From a virus: 20,885 nt of DNA. The notes below the pieces were generated by a model, which was not told the DNA's origin, searched no databases, and saw only the letters and a list, made by a program, of their open reading frames with translations. Below, piece after piece: positions 1-6,991 of this stretch. The stretch spans positions 1 to 20,885 of the IMG/VR virus record IMGVR_UViG_3300021062_000039; one strand, written 5' to 3'. Made by a program: the position numbers and the translations under genes. Position 1 is the first letter of the stretch. Each line of letters opens with the position of its first letter.

Positions 1-59
1 GAATCGTATTCAAATTCAAGCCAGCAGTTTTTGCATTTATAGTGGCGGTTAATGGGCAT
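1..59 (-). CDS. Zinc-ribbon-like small protein, N-terminus only (runs off window)
   Basis: The ATG at 59-57 overlaps the stop of the upstream gene (TGATG). The 19 visible residues contain a CKNC pair followed by aromatic and acidic residues, as at the start of a small zinc ribbon. The gene continues beyond position 1, so its length and function are unknown. It is the leftmost visible member of a translationally coupled run of tiny genes. Confidence 0.5.
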   Translation of the reverse strand, partial: MPINRHYKCKNCWLEFEYD

Positions 60-394
60 CACTCCTCCGCAACCTTCCTCTTGTTTGCATTTTCCGCATC
101 ATTGAACCATTTATCATATAATCCTAACTGATGGCGGAGCTTCCAGTTCTCGTCCTTCGCCGCAGCCAGTTCTTCCTGGAGCGCCGCGTTCTCATCCCTT
201 AACCGCCCTTCGGCATTAAGAGCAGCGACATACTTTTCTTTTAACCCCTCCGCTTCGCGGTCTTTGTTATTAAGAGCGGCCTCTACCTCGGCTTTAATAA
301 CTGCTTTTTGTTTCAAGCGCTCCTCGATATTAATTTCCGCAATAAAATCAACAACTCGCAAGCTTATTTCGTGCGCAATCTCGCTATTCTCCAC
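59..394 (-). CDS. Coiled-coil hypothetical protein
   Basis: This protein of about 111 residues is rich in Glu, Lys, Ala and Leu. From about residue 20 to 95 it reads as continuous helix with heptad-like spacing, including an ALQEELAAAKDENWKL stretch, so a coiled coil is likely. I prefer the GTG start at 394 because it overlaps the upstream stop and has AGGAGA about 6 nt before it. An ATG at 436 in the same frame would force a 50-nt overlap with the previous gene. No enzyme motif is visible. It could be a scaffold or oligomerisation protein, but the function is unknown. Confidence 0.6.
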   Translation of the reverse strand: MENSEIAHEISLRVVDFIAEINIEERLKQKAVIKAEVEAALNNKDREAEGLKEKYVAALNAEGRLRDENAALQEELAAAKDENWKLRHQLGLYDKWFNDAENANKRKVAEE

Positions 395-602
395 GTTGTT
401 TCTCCTCCTCCGCTTGTTCAAATGCCCTTGCAGCATCCCGGCAGGCTCCGGCTGTAAAGGCTAAATTCGCTGGCTTTCTCTTTGGGTCTTTCATCCAGTC
501 CACAAGTCTGCGGAATTCAAAGGCCGTCATGCGGAGATAGTAGTCGTTAAGATCTATGGCGCTAATCAGATTGCCCCCCACCACGGCTGTTTGTAATCTC
601 AA
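384..602 (-). CDS. Small helical hypothetical protein
   Basis: A 72-residue protein starting at a TTG (602). An internal ATG at about residue 26 (MTAFEFRRLVDW) is an alternative start. The C-terminus is charged (EQAEEEKQRGE). It ends in TAG and overlaps the GTG start of the next gene by 11 nt, which suggests coupled translation. No domain is recognised. Confidence 0.5.
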   Translation of the reverse strand: MRLQTAVVGGNLISAIDLNDYYLRMTAFEFRRLVDWMKDPKRKPANLAFTAGACRDAARAFEQAEEEKQRGE

Positions 603-622
603 ACGCTCTTTTGATTATAATT

Positions 623-847
623 TCACTCGGCTTCATACCCGCCCCTCTTCCCCTTCGTTAAAACCAGTCCGCCGTCGTAGACAAATGACAGGCCGTGGTC
701 TTTGCAATACGTTATCTTGACGTAATAACGGTCATCCACGCTTATGTTTTCTTCAAGATCGCAAAGCGCGTGTTTCATAAGTTCTGCGCCAAAGTTATAG
801 CCTGGCCTCGGTATCGTGCCGAATAATTTTATTGGTTTATCCGTCAC
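623..847 (-). CDS. Hypothetical protein, 74 aa
   Basis: The GTG start at 847 overlaps the TGA of the upstream gene (GTGA) and is preceded by AAAGGAGAAGAG, so it is chosen over the longer ATG-initiated frame from 889. The protein begins MTDKPIKLFGTIPRPG, has a mixed beta-like centre (YYVKITYC, LSFVYDGGLVL) and a basic tail. No domain is recognised. It sits in a run of overlapping mini-genes. Confidence 0.55.
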   Translation of the reverse strand: MTDKPIKLFGTIPRPGYNFGAELMKHALCDLEENISVDDRYYVKITYCKDHGLSFVYDGGLVLTKGKRGGYEAE

Positions 848-1032
848 TTTCTCTTCTCCTTTGGGGGTAGGGTAAATTCGATGGTGCATGGAACAATCTT
901 CCAGTCCAATGCTTCTGTTGCTGATTCAGGATTCGTTATCATCCATGCGCCTAGTTTGCTTTTCATGGCCCGATGAAACCTGTTTTTATACAGGACTGCC
1001 CACGCCTTTACCCGCTTCTTCGCTCTCTTCAT
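844..1032 (-). CDS. Small basic hypothetical protein
   Basis: A 62-residue, strongly basic protein: its N-terminus starts MKRAKKRVKAW and its last residues are KEKRK. GGAGG lies about 10 nt upstream of the ATG. The start overlaps the stop of the upstream 53-aa gene (ATGA) and the end overlaps the next GTG. The basic charge fits nucleic-acid binding, but no family is recognised. Confidence 0.55.
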   Translation of the reverse strand: MKRAKKRVKAWAVLYKNRFHRAMKSKLGAWMITNPESATEALDWKIVPCTIEFTLPPKEKRK

Positions 1033-1190
1033 TTTGTTAAAACCTCCGGTTTGTGCGCTTGTTCGTATTCCATGAGAAAATCAATTCCGCAGCAGAGCGC
1101 GTTGTTGATCGCAAAATCGGATGTGCCGTTTTGCTTGAGTCTTTTCTTGTACCGCTCGATGGCGATGATTAGTCGCTCTTCACGCTTCAT
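1029..1190 (-). CDS. Small helical hypothetical protein, 53 aa
   Basis: An ATG at 1190 opens a 53-residue frame (MKREERLIIAIERYKKRL...) ending in TGA that overlaps the next ATG. GGAAGATAAG precedes the start. The sequence is amphipathic helix with a CC pair in the middle. Typical of short phage early genes; function unknown. Confidence 0.55.
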   Translation of the reverse strand: MKREERLIIAIERYKKRLKQNGTSDFAINNALCCGIDFLMEYEQAHKPEVLTK

Positions 1191-1205
1191 CTTATCTTCC
1201 CGTTA

Positions 1206-1340
1206 TTAAAAACCAAAGCCGCTTCCACCATTTACAGCAGCAGGGGTACGTCCTTTGGTTGTCTTTGGCTGTTCTCGTTCGCCACTGATGTCGCATAATT
1301 CCTTGAAAATAAGTGGGCCGGGGGAGTTCGGAGAGTTCAG
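1206..1340 (-). CDS. Possible small protein with Gly-rich tail
   Basis: A 44-codon frame reads PLIFKELCDISGEREQ, then a basic stretch and the tail TPAAVNGGSGFGF, which looks like genuine protein. It has no ATG. The best candidate is CTG at 1340, 9 nt after AGGAG; ATC at 1349 is another. A TGA lies just upstream. It follows the structured region at 1406-1560. Either a small gene with an unusual start or the tail of a decayed gene. Confidence 0.4.
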   Translation of the reverse strand: MNSPNSPGPLIFKELCDISGEREQPKTTKGRTPAAVNGGSGFGF

Positions 1341-1405
1341 CTTCCCGATCTCCTGTCACAGCGTTTTGCTGAATAACGCCGCTCCCGGCTTTTAATCTAA
1401 AGTTA

Positions 1406-1560
1406 GTAAGGGCTGGCCGGGAATTTCACCCGACACGCTTGGTGCCTTCCCAAGCCTGGCTTAACTCCAGGTAGAGGGCGCCATTACGCGCTACTTGTCT
1501 GGTGCTGGGTTTAAAGTCAATTAAGCGCCAGTTTGCGTCTTATTCCGCCACAGCCCTTAC
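1406..1560 (-). ncRNA. Candidate structured RNA closed by a 10-bp helix
   Basis: On the minus strand GTAAGGGCTG (1560-1551) pairs perfectly with CAGCCCTTAC (1415-1406). Between them lie at least five local hairpins in series: CTGG/CCAG extended by GCT/AGC, GTAG/CTAC with an inner GCG/CGC, CCTGG/CCAGG, GCTTGG/CCAAGC and GTCGGG/CCCGGC. The last contains a T-G pair that would be a mismatch if the plus strand were the RNA, which favours the minus strand. No riboswitch consensus fits. The region is also partly open in one frame with two in-frame stops, so a decayed gene is a competing explanation. Confidence 0.45.
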
Positions 1561-1607
1561 CATCCACCGCCCCCTTGAGAGTGCTGTCCCCTTGGGAGCG
1601 GGTGAAG

Positions 1608-1697
1608 TCATTCTTTAAAAACAACTACTCCAAAAATAACGCCCAAAAAGAATGCTATAAGCAAACTTACCAAATAAGCAGCTTCTGGTGGTGTCAT
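1608..1697 (-). CDS. Single-pass membrane miniprotein, 29 aa
   Basis: The ATG at 1697 overlaps the upstream stop and has AGGACGG just before it. After a short MTPPEAA head the protein is one hydrophobic helix (LVSLLIAFFLGVIFGVVV) ending in FKE. Phage miniproteins of this type can be lysis accessories or membrane toxins, but nothing here fixes the role. Confidence 0.55.
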   Translation of the reverse strand: MTPPEAAYLVSLLIAFFLGVIFGVVVFKE

Positions 1698-1819
1698 GCC
1701 CGTCCTTCGGATGGCTTCTCTGTTAAAATCTTGTCGATTTGATCTTGGTGTCGATGCCTTACTTGCGGGTAAATGTGATGACCGCATATAGGGCAGATTG
1801 GAAGATCTCCAACGCTCAC
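1694..1819 (-). CDS. Zinc-knuckle miniprotein, 41 aa
   Basis: GTG at 1819 overlaps the stop of the HNH gene upstream (GTGA). The protein has CPICGHH near its N-terminus and an RHRH pair after it, giving two Cys and up to four His for a small zinc site. It ends in TGA overlapping the ATG of the membrane miniprotein. The chain of overlaps HNH, zinc knuckle, membrane peptide suggests one translationally coupled unit. Confidence 0.5.
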   Translation of the reverse strand: MSVGDLPICPICGHHIYPQVRHRHQDQIDKILTEKPSEGRA

Positions 1820-2232
1820 TTTCCCCGCTCCTTTCCCTCTGGCTCTTTAGGTAAACGATGCTCTTTGCCATGACAACGAGAGCAAAGCCATTCAATTTCT
1901 AGGGGCTTTGAATAATCGTGATGATGGGCTTGAATTCTGTCTTTAGAAGATAGGCATTTAGGGCATCTTTTTGGCCGAATGAGAATTCCGTTCATAACGG
2001 CTTTCCTAACCTCAAGCCTAGCTTTTTGATGTTCAGGAATGCGTTTAGATTGAGGTTTTTTCTTAGCCCATCGTCTTTCACGCTCTCTAAATGCTTCAAG
2101 GTTTGCATCCCGTCTTTTTCTGTAAGAGAGGCGCTTCCTGATTTTTTCTTTTTCTGCAAATGCCGGGTCGAGCATCCATCTCGCATATCGCTCCCTGCAT
2201 TTCCTGATGTGTTTTGAGTAAATTTTATACAT
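1816..2232 (-). CDS. HNH-type zinc-finger protein, possible homing nuclease
   Basis: A 138-residue protein. The N-terminal two thirds are very basic (YRKRRDANLEAFRERERRW), as in DNA-binding parts of phage HNH proteins. The C-terminal part holds CPKC at about 88-91, then AHHHDYSKPLEIEWLC and RCHGKEH, that is, paired Cys-x-x-Cys motifs around an HHH core. GAGGA precedes the ATG. Free-standing HNH proteins of this form act as homing or packaging-associated nucleases. Whether this one is active cannot be judged from sequence. Confidence 0.7.
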   Translation of the reverse strand: MYKIYSKHIRKCRERYARWMLDPAFAEKEKIRKRLSYRKRRDANLEAFRERERRWAKKKPQSKRIPEHQKARLEVRKAVMNGILIRPKRCPKCLSSKDRIQAHHHDYSKPLEIEWLCSRCHGKEHRLPKEPEGKERGK

Positions 2233-2292
2233 TAAATCCTCGCTATCCCTTCCTCCTCAGTCATGGATTAAAGGCCTCCGGTTTTCAGCATA

Positions 2293-2502
2293 TTAAAATC
2301 CTCTCGCGTCTTTTACGCGCACTCTTTTGCCGCACTCCACGCACTTTGCCCAAATGGGGCCGGGGCCTTTATGTAAATATTCGCATTGATCTGATTCATT
2401 TCCCCAAGCGCCACTTTTTTGAAGAATGACGTCGCGATCATTATAAAAGTACCCACCAACACCACCGCAATGAGGACATTTTGAAAGAGTTTTAGCTCTC
2501 AT
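2293..2502 (-). CDS. Phage zinc-ribbon protein (Lar-like)
   Basis: A 69-residue protein with CPHCGG near residue 9 and CVECGKR near residue 54, a two-knuckle treble-clef arrangement, separated by an aromatic- and Gly-rich segment. The layout resembles the Lar-type restriction-alleviation family of small phage zinc ribbons, but the match is by spacing and length only. GGAGCGGAGATAG lies directly upstream of the ATG. Confidence 0.6.
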   Translation of the reverse strand: MRAKTLSKCPHCGGVGGYFYNDRDVILQKSGAWGNESDQCEYLHKGPGPIWAKCVECGKRVRVKDARGF

Positions 2503-2529
2503 CTATCTCCGCTCCTTCAGGGCTTCGGC

Positions 2530-2679
2530 TCACGAATTAACTACGCCCGTTCCCGCGCAGGCCTTACAGACTTCGTTTCCTGCGTTGGATGAGCCGTATG
2601 TTGGTTGGTATTTGGTTACTTGATAAAACCCGGCTGGTACAACGCCGTGGCCGTCACAAACAGGGCAAACTTGTTTCAT
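2530..2679 (-). CDS. DnaJ-like zinc-knuckle miniprotein, 49 aa
   Basis: The ATG at 2679 overlaps the upstream TGA (ATGA). The protein has CPVCDGHGVV near the start and CKACAGTGVV near the end: two CxxCxGxG repeats as in the DnaJ cysteine-rich domain, joined by an aromatic linker. Such minimal knuckle proteins are common in phage early regions. No partner is evident. Confidence 0.6.
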   Translation of the reverse strand: MKQVCPVCDGHGVVPAGFYQVTKYQPTYGSSNAGNEVCKACAGTGVVNS

Positions 2680-3119
2680 TCTCCCTCCTTGCCTTCGGCG
2701 GGGGAGGCCAGCTTGTTTTCGAGTAAATAGATTAAAAACTTGGCTCTGGCATCGGCTTCAGTCATTTTTTCAATTCGATCAAGGACAATTTTTGATTCTG
2801 CATATTCCGTGAACGGGTCAAGGAACTTCCAGCATTTTCCCTGTTCGTGCGAATAATGCTCAACAAATGGCAAGCTAAAGCCTTTTTCAAGAAGCATCTC
2901 CCCAAGCTCCGCGACGGTGAAGGCGGCGTAGCGATTCCAATATTCGGCGGGGTAATATTCTCGCGCCTCTGCCCACGTTCTAATGCCTTTGCATTCGGTA
3001 TAATCCCAATCTTTGATTTGAACGTGCTCTATGTGACACAGAAGGCTTTCCTGTTTCACTCCCGCTCTTTTTAATTGCTTCGCCAACTCTAAACTACAAA
3101 CCTGCTCCTCTACTCGCAT
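2676..3119 (-). CDS. Conserved-type phage hypothetical protein
   Basis: A 147-residue protein. The N-terminus SLELAKQLKRAGVKQESL and the later AFTVAELGEMLLEKGF resemble a recurrent phage protein type of unknown function in which one helical segment precedes an acidic, aromatic middle. No catalytic motif is seen. It ends in TGA overlapping the start of the 49-aa zinc-knuckle gene. Confidence 0.6.
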   Translation of the reverse strand: MRVEEQVCSLELAKQLKRAGVKQESLLCHIEHVQIKDWDYTECKGIRTWAEAREYYPAEYWNRYAAFTVAELGEMLLEKGFSLPFVEHYSHEQGKCWKFLDPFTEYAESKIVLDRIEKMTEADARAKFLIYLLENKLASPAEGKEGE

Positions 3120-3135
3120 CCTTCCACCTCTTCGG

Positions 3136-3453
3136 TTATTTTTTAACTGCCTGACGTTGCGCGACGGGCATTTTGACTAATTCAATTCCGATGCAAGCCG
3201 CTGGGCTTCGGTTTCCGTAAATTTCCCGCCATGTTTCTGTTTTGCAAATCAAATCGCTTACAACCTGGAAAGAGGTGATAACCCCACGAAGCCGATGTTT
3301 CTTGCCGTAGCCTTTGGATAAAATAACGGGCCGCCCAACAATGCAGGTCTTTTCATTCCATCGGGGGCCGTAGGGCCGATATTCCGCACATTTCATGCCC
3401 GATTCAAAGGCTTCATACCACTTGGTTTTTAATGGAACAAACAACGCTTTCAT
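3136..3453 (-). CDS. ASCH/PUA-like domain protein
   Basis: About 105 residues starting MKALFVPLKTKWYEAFESG. The early basic Lys, the E-x-R motif (CAEYRPYGPRW) and the following GRPVILSKGYGKKHRLRGVI strand fit the ASCH fold, a PUA-like RNA-binding domain found in many phages. I prefer the ATG at 3453, preceded by GGAGTGGAGAGA, over the GTG at 3462. The role is probably RNA or nucleotide recognition, by inference from the fold. Confidence 0.7.
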   Translation of the reverse strand: MKALFVPLKTKWYEAFESGMKCAEYRPYGPRWNEKTCIVGRPVILSKGYGKKHRLRGVITSFQVVSDLICKTETWREIYGNRSPAACIGIELVKMPVAQRQAVKK

Positions 3454-3528
3454 TCTCTCCACTCCCGTTTATTCCTCAATGTTTTAAAATCATCCGCTAT
3501 TTTATTTTTCTTGAATAAGAACGGACAA

Positions 3529-4254
3529 TTAGAAACTAAGCTGTTTTGGCGCCTGAATCACTTCTTTGAATAACGGCCTTGGCGTTGCTTTCAGCCGTTT
3601 CTTTGCAATCTCGCAATACTTTTCGTTGATCTCGATGCCGATCCCGTTGCGGTTCATCTCTTTACAGGCAACAAGTGTTGTCCCAGAGCCAAGAAAGGGA
3701 TCTAACACTGTGCCTTCAGCAAAAGACAAACACCAACGCATGACAGGTACGGGTTTTTGCGTAGGGTGGAATCGTTCTTCTTTTTCTTTCATGTTTTCCT
3801 GAAGCATTCCCATCCACCGATGTCGAATCTTTCTTACAGCTTGAGGGAGGTTTGTCCAAGCCAGCTCGCAATCAGCATATCTGTTATCTCCATTGTCTTT
3901 ATCCCAAACGAGCCACCCAGAAGATCCCGGCATACCGAAATAATTACCACCCCAAATAATTTGATAAACCGCCGATTTAAGAAGAAGATCAAATATAGCT
4001 TTGCTTGGTTTTTCATTATCCCAGTCAGATGGTTCATAACGAATCCCGCTCAGAGCTAAAGACTTTCCAGTTTGTTTTCCAGATCGAGTAAATGCTTTCG
4101 TTGAAGCTCCTATACCGTAAGGCGGATCTGTTACCACAAGATCAACACTAGAAAGCATAGGTACAATTTCAAGGCAATCCGCGTGATAAATCTTCAATTC
4201 CGGGTCTTTTTCTTCGTAGTAAAGATAATCACTCAACTGCTTTGACAATTTCAA
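3529..4254 (-). CDS. DNA methyltransferase, N6-adenine/N4-cytosine, beta-type order
   Basis: A 241-residue protein. The catalytic TDPPYGI (D43-Y46) comes first and the AdoMet-binding DPFLGSGTT (about 185-193) near the C-terminus, with HPTQKP just before it. That order is typical of beta-class amino-methyltransferases. The region between (about 50-160) would hold target recognition. No restriction partner is adjacent, so it is an orphan, likely protecting phage DNA or mimicking host methylation. The TTG at 4254 lies inside the upstream 35-aa gene; a second TTG at 4236 is possible. Confidence 0.9.
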   Translation of the reverse strand: MKLSKQLSDYLYYEEKDPELKIYHADCLEIVPMLSSVDLVVTDPPYGIGASTKAFTRSGKQTGKSLALSGIRYEPSDWDNEKPSKAIFDLLLKSAVYQIIWGGNYFGMPGSSGWLVWDKDNGDNRYADCELAWTNLPQAVRKIRHRWMGMLQENMKEKEERFHPTQKPVPVMRWCLSFAEGTVLDPFLGSGTTLVACKEMNRNGIGIEINEKYCEIAKKRLKATPRPLFKEVIQAPKQLSF

Positions 4255-4336
4255 ACTCCATTCCGCAAACTACACCGTGTTTTTCGGCCTCTTCTTTTTT
4301 CTCGAAAACCTTCTTGCACCACTTACAACGCCACAT
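4229..4336 (-). CDS. C2HC-type zinc-finger miniprotein, 35 aa
   Basis: ATG at 4336 opens MWRCKWCKKVF, then EEAEKHGVVC, giving C-x2-C and H-x4-C spacing for one zinc finger. It overlaps the start of the methyltransferase gene by 26 nt, so the two are probably translated together. Confidence 0.5.
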   Translation of the reverse strand: MWRCKWCKKVFEKKEEAEKHGVVCGMEFEIVKAVE

Positions 4337-4392
4337 ATTTCTCAATGCCCTTCACATCCCCAACAAGTTTTTAAAAGACGACCTCTGAGGGC

Positions 4393-4635
4393 TTAGGGGG
4401 TTAGTGTTGAAATCTCGTAATGACACTCGGAATCGTAATACATTTGCTCTTGGCCCCATTCGTTGGCCTTAAATTCATCGTCAAACTTCTCTTCGCGGAA
4501 ATAATTCTTCACCTTCTCATATTTGTAGCGCCACTGTTCTTGCGTTCCAACGGGATCGCCATGCCGGATGCTTTCCATGCGGCCTATGGGAGTTTCGTAT
4601 TCTTCAAAGTAATAGAGTTTACAGACGAAGCTCAC
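4393..4635 (-). CDS. Hypothetical protein, 80 aa
   Basis: An acidic, aromatic-rich protein (many Tyr, Trp and Phe) starting at GTG 4635 with CGGAGGGAA upstream. It has a beta-like start (MSFVCKLYYFEEYET) followed by helical charged sequence. No family is recognised. A copy of the CGGATGNTTTTAAAA motif ends 27 nt before its start. Confidence 0.55.
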   Translation of the reverse strand: MSFVCKLYYFEEYETPIGRMESIRHGDPVGTQEQWRYKYEKVKNYFREEKFDDEFKANEWGQEQMYYDSECHYEISTLTP

Positions 4636-4663
4636 ACTTCCCTCCGTTCGGTGGGGTTTTTTA

Positions 4664-5032
4664 TTAAAAACATCCGCGCTCTAAGTTAATGGGCGTCCCT
4701 ACTGGTAGGGTGCTTTTATCATCGTCCGTGGCCTTAAAATGAGCCTTCGGATGCGCCGGGTACATAAACTCAAACATGGCGTAATTCGCCACATCGACCA
4801 GATATTCGGTGTTCCCGGTTTTTTCGTAAGCCAACAGCTTTTTCCGAAGCGAAGCCACGGCATCCACGCGCCCTTCGTGGAAATTGTTTTTTGCTGGCCC
4901 GTATTTGTGATAGGACACCTGAACCGCGCACCTACGGAGATCGTCAAATCTCTCTGAATATTCTTGTTTTAATATATCCTTCACTCTCCGCGCTCCTTCC
5001 GGGGTTAGGTTAAATTCAAAACTTCTCGCCAA
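4664..5032 (-). CDS. Conserved-type phage hypothetical protein
   Basis: A 122-residue protein starting at TTG 5032 (MARSFEFNLTPEGARR). The middle segment GNTEYLVDVANYAMFEFMYP, followed by HPKAHF, resembles a recurrent phage protein of unknown function. It overlaps the upstream gene by 28 nt. The last codons (RGCF, then TAA) lie inside one of the dispersed CGGATG/TTTTAA motifs. Confidence 0.6.
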   Translation of the reverse strand: MARSFEFNLTPEGARRVKDILKQEYSERFDDLRRCAVQVSYHKYGPAKNNFHEGRVDAVASLRKKLLAYEKTGNTEYLVDVANYAMFEFMYPAHPKAHFKATDDDKSTLPVGTPINLERGCF

Positions 5033-5268
5033 TAAATGTTGTAGCCGTATTCGTCCTTACACTCCACATATTCGCCCATGAACAATTTTTTGTCTTGCCG
5101 CCGGAGCCAGCGTTTTCCAATTCGTATTCCCGTTGGTATGGAAAGATCGTACTTAGCCATTTTCTCAATAAGCGCCGGGGGAATGAGAGCGTAATTCGCA
5201 TCCGTTAAAATCTCTTCGCTGAAACTCCCTGGAAATTGATTCGGGTCGGCTAACTGAAACTTTTCCAT
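5005..5268 (-). CDS. Hypothetical protein, 87 aa
   Basis: ATG at 5268 is preceded by GGAGGAAGGAGAAG. The protein has a helical first half (FSEEILTDANYALIPPALIEKMAKY) and a beta-like second half with aromatic residues (GYNIYWREVL). No motif recognised. Confidence 0.55.
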   Translation of the reverse strand: MEKFQLADPNQFPGSFSEEILTDANYALIPPALIEKMAKYDLSIPTGIRIGKRWLRRQDKKLFMGEYVECKDEYGYNIYWREVLNLT

Positions 5269-5340
5269 CCCGCTCTTCTCCTTCCTCCGTTAACTAATTT
5301 ATTAAAAACTTGCAGCTAGCGCCACGGGCATTGGTTTGCG

Positions 5341-5793
5341 TTAATGGGGCATGTACATAGTTACGAGAATCACGGTATGACCTTCGTTGATAACGTCCAC
5401 GATGCCCATGGATTGCGATTCTCCGTAATTCGACACCCAGATCGGCGTTGCTTTACCCATTACGAATTCGCCGCCTTTATAGCCTTCGAACGTTTTTCCA
5501 ACCGCTTCTTTGCAATCTTTCAGCAGATCGGCCAAATTCTTTTTCTCGCCGCCGTAGCCAAGCGCAAGCTCCGCATAAATACCGCGCCAGCTATCAAGGT
5601 AAGTCGGATACATCCCCGGAAAGTCATAACGCACTTCAACGGGCGTTACACTGTTATTGTATGACCACTTGTATTCTTGGGGGATAGGCTCCAATTTCGC
5701 TATTAGCTCCCCAAGCGTAATAACGGGCATTGTTTTTAATTGCTCCGCTCTCATTGCGGAAACTTTATTCTGAACAATTTCTTGAAAGTCCAT
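5341..5793 (-). CDS. Conserved-type phage hypothetical protein
   Basis: A 150-residue protein. After an N-terminal helix containing TLGELIAKLEPIP, it carries VRYDFPGMYPTYLDSWRG and YAELALGYG, a signature I recognise from many phage early-region proteins of unknown function, followed by a helical KNLADLLKDCKEAVGKTF segment. No catalytic residues can be proposed. GGGAGGGAGAGGAA precedes the ATG. Confidence 0.65.
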   Translation of the reverse strand: MDFQEIVQNKVSAMRAEQLKTMPVITLGELIAKLEPIPQEYKWSYNNSVTPVEVRYDFPGMYPTYLDSWRGIYAELALGYGGEKKNLADLLKDCKEAVGKTFEGYKGGEFVMGKATPIWVSNYGESQSMGIVDVINEGHTVILVTMYMPH

Positions 5794-5859
5794 TTCCTCT
5801 CCCTCCCTTTCCGTTAGGATCTTCTTTTAAAAGCATCCGTGCAACAGTTGTCTTGTTCG

Positions 5860-6693
5860 CTAACCGCTCCAGTGAAAATAAAATTTGTCTTTGTCTGGTT
5901 TCTCAAGAACGTAAAGAATCGTATCGCGCACAATCTCAAGGGCTTCTATGTACCACTTCATTTTCTCTTCGGATTCGTAAACAAGATAAGTTTCTTGCAT
6001 CGGCTTACCGAACATGGTTTTGGTAAATGAATCATAAAATCCGGGAAGCATGGCAACGACCTTTATGCCTTTCGGATAAAATTCCCCTTCGCCATTTGAG
6101 TAGCCATGCCCGTCTTTATAATGCTCACTACCCCATTTTTTTAATTGTTCATAGAAAATATTGAGTGCATCTTGCTCCGATTGCGGATATTCTTCCGGAT
6201 TCCGAAAGGGGTTTGGGCCAACGTGCATAATGTCGTATTTCCCGGCAGGGGAGGCCGCGTGTTCAATGGCTTTTCGCAAAGCATTTTCGCACCGTTTTAA
6301 ACTAGCTTCCCAATCAGGAATAAAATTGTATTGATTGCGTTTATGGTCAAAGATTTCGTAAAGCGTAGGGATTCCAGCCCTCTCTAAAACATTGTTTGTG
6401 CCGCCGCCGTTGTAAGATGATCTAAAATACCCGATCTTAAAATAATGATCCTTATACTTTGGGTGCGGGATCTCTATTTTTTCCTCTGGATAGCCGCCGT
6501 CCTCGTCAAGCCCAAGAGCCGTTGCCACTTCTTTGTTTTTCTTCCTAGCGTTTTCTTTCTCTTCATCCGTTAAGGATTTGTAATCCCGGCCATCATAATT
6601 CCAGTTTTCTTCTGACGTTTTTTCGTACTCGTTTTCAAGCCGCTCTTTCTTTTCCAGATCGTCGCATTTGTAGAGATAAATATCTAATCCCAT
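5860..6693 (-). CDS. Phage protein of the MGLDIYL type, function unknown
   Basis: A 277-residue protein, the longest gene of the leftmost accessory block. It starts MGLDIYLYK, a hallmark of a widespread phage and bacterial family of unknown function, and keeps the later KIGYFRSSYNGGGTNNVLE segment. Residues 13-60 are highly charged. The C-terminal third has alternating aromatic and helical segments. GGGAAAGGAAAT precedes the ATG. A 148-nt non-coding gap lies upstream. Confidence 0.65.
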   Translation of the reverse strand: MGLDIYLYKCDDLEKKERLENEYEKTSEENWNYDGRDYKSLTDEEKENARKKNKEVATALGLDEDGGYPEEKIEIPHPKYKDHYFKIGYFRSSYNGGGTNNVLERAGIPTLYEIFDHKRNQYNFIPDWEASLKRCENALRKAIEHAASPAGKYDIMHVGPNPFRNPEEYPQSEQDALNIFYEQLKKWGSEHYKDGHGYSNGEGEFYPKGIKVVAMLPGFYDSFTKTMFGKPMQETYLVYESEEKMKWYIEALEIVRDTILYVLEKPDKDKFYFHWSG

Positions 6694-6841
6694 ATTTCCT
6701 TTCCCAATGCCCGTTGCGTTATTGTCACGGTTTTGATTTTAAAACCACAATGCCTACTGCAAAATTGTCAGGGGGTTGTTTTTAAAATCATCCGTTATTT
6801 ACGTTATCTCGAAAATGCCCGTGGTCGTAGCTTGCACGGGT

Positions 6842-6991
6842 TTAATCGAGAAGTTTCTCTGCTACTTCCTCGATCAAATCTTTATTCTCTTCCCAAAGCC
6901 TTGATATCCCGTGGCTGTTAATGGCCCACATTTCAATACAGTCAAACATTAAAAGCAGGGCTTCGGCCTGTTTATCGGTTATCTGTTTCAT
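6842..6991 (-). CDS. Small acidic helical protein, 49 aa
   Basis: ATG at 6991 overlaps the upstream TGA. MKQITDKQAEALLLMF is followed by an acidic helix WEENKDLIEEVAEKLLD. No family recognised. Third gene in a coupled trio of 49, 35 and 49 aa. Confidence 0.5.
   Translation of the reverse strand: MKQITDKQAEALLLMFDCIEMWAINSHGISRLWEENKDLIEEVAEKLLD

Larger units (their letters stand above)
3482..6794. repeat. Dispersed motif TTTTAAAANCATCCG, four copies
   Basis: Near-identical 15-mers on the plus strand occur at 3482-3496, 4662-4676 (TATTAAAAACATCCG), 5825-5839 and 6780-6794. Read on the minus strand (CGGATGNTTTTAAAA) each lies upstream of a minus-strand gene; the first three are 20-32 nt before the start codon and the fourth is 87 nt before. 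The motif contains an ATG that opens very short frames. Similar TTAAAA strings also occur inside genes, so the site may not be functional. Confidence 0.45.

Noticed and set aside
1406-1440. Cobalamin or FMN riboswitch suggested by GGGTGAAATTCCCGG
   Set aside because: Only this short string resembles them; the B12 box and the other conserved FMN segments are missing and helix order does not fit.
1533-1742. Plus-strand frames at 1.5-5.7 kb and 6.7-7.2 kb
   Set aside because: They lie antisense to better-supported minus-strand genes with Shine-Dalgarno sites and coupled starts, and have low-complexity Ser/Leu/Phe-rich composition.
1608-1895. A 95-residue version of the membrane miniprotein
   Set aside because: The upstream two thirds overlap the zinc-knuckle gene in another frame; the ATG at 1697 has its own ribosome site.
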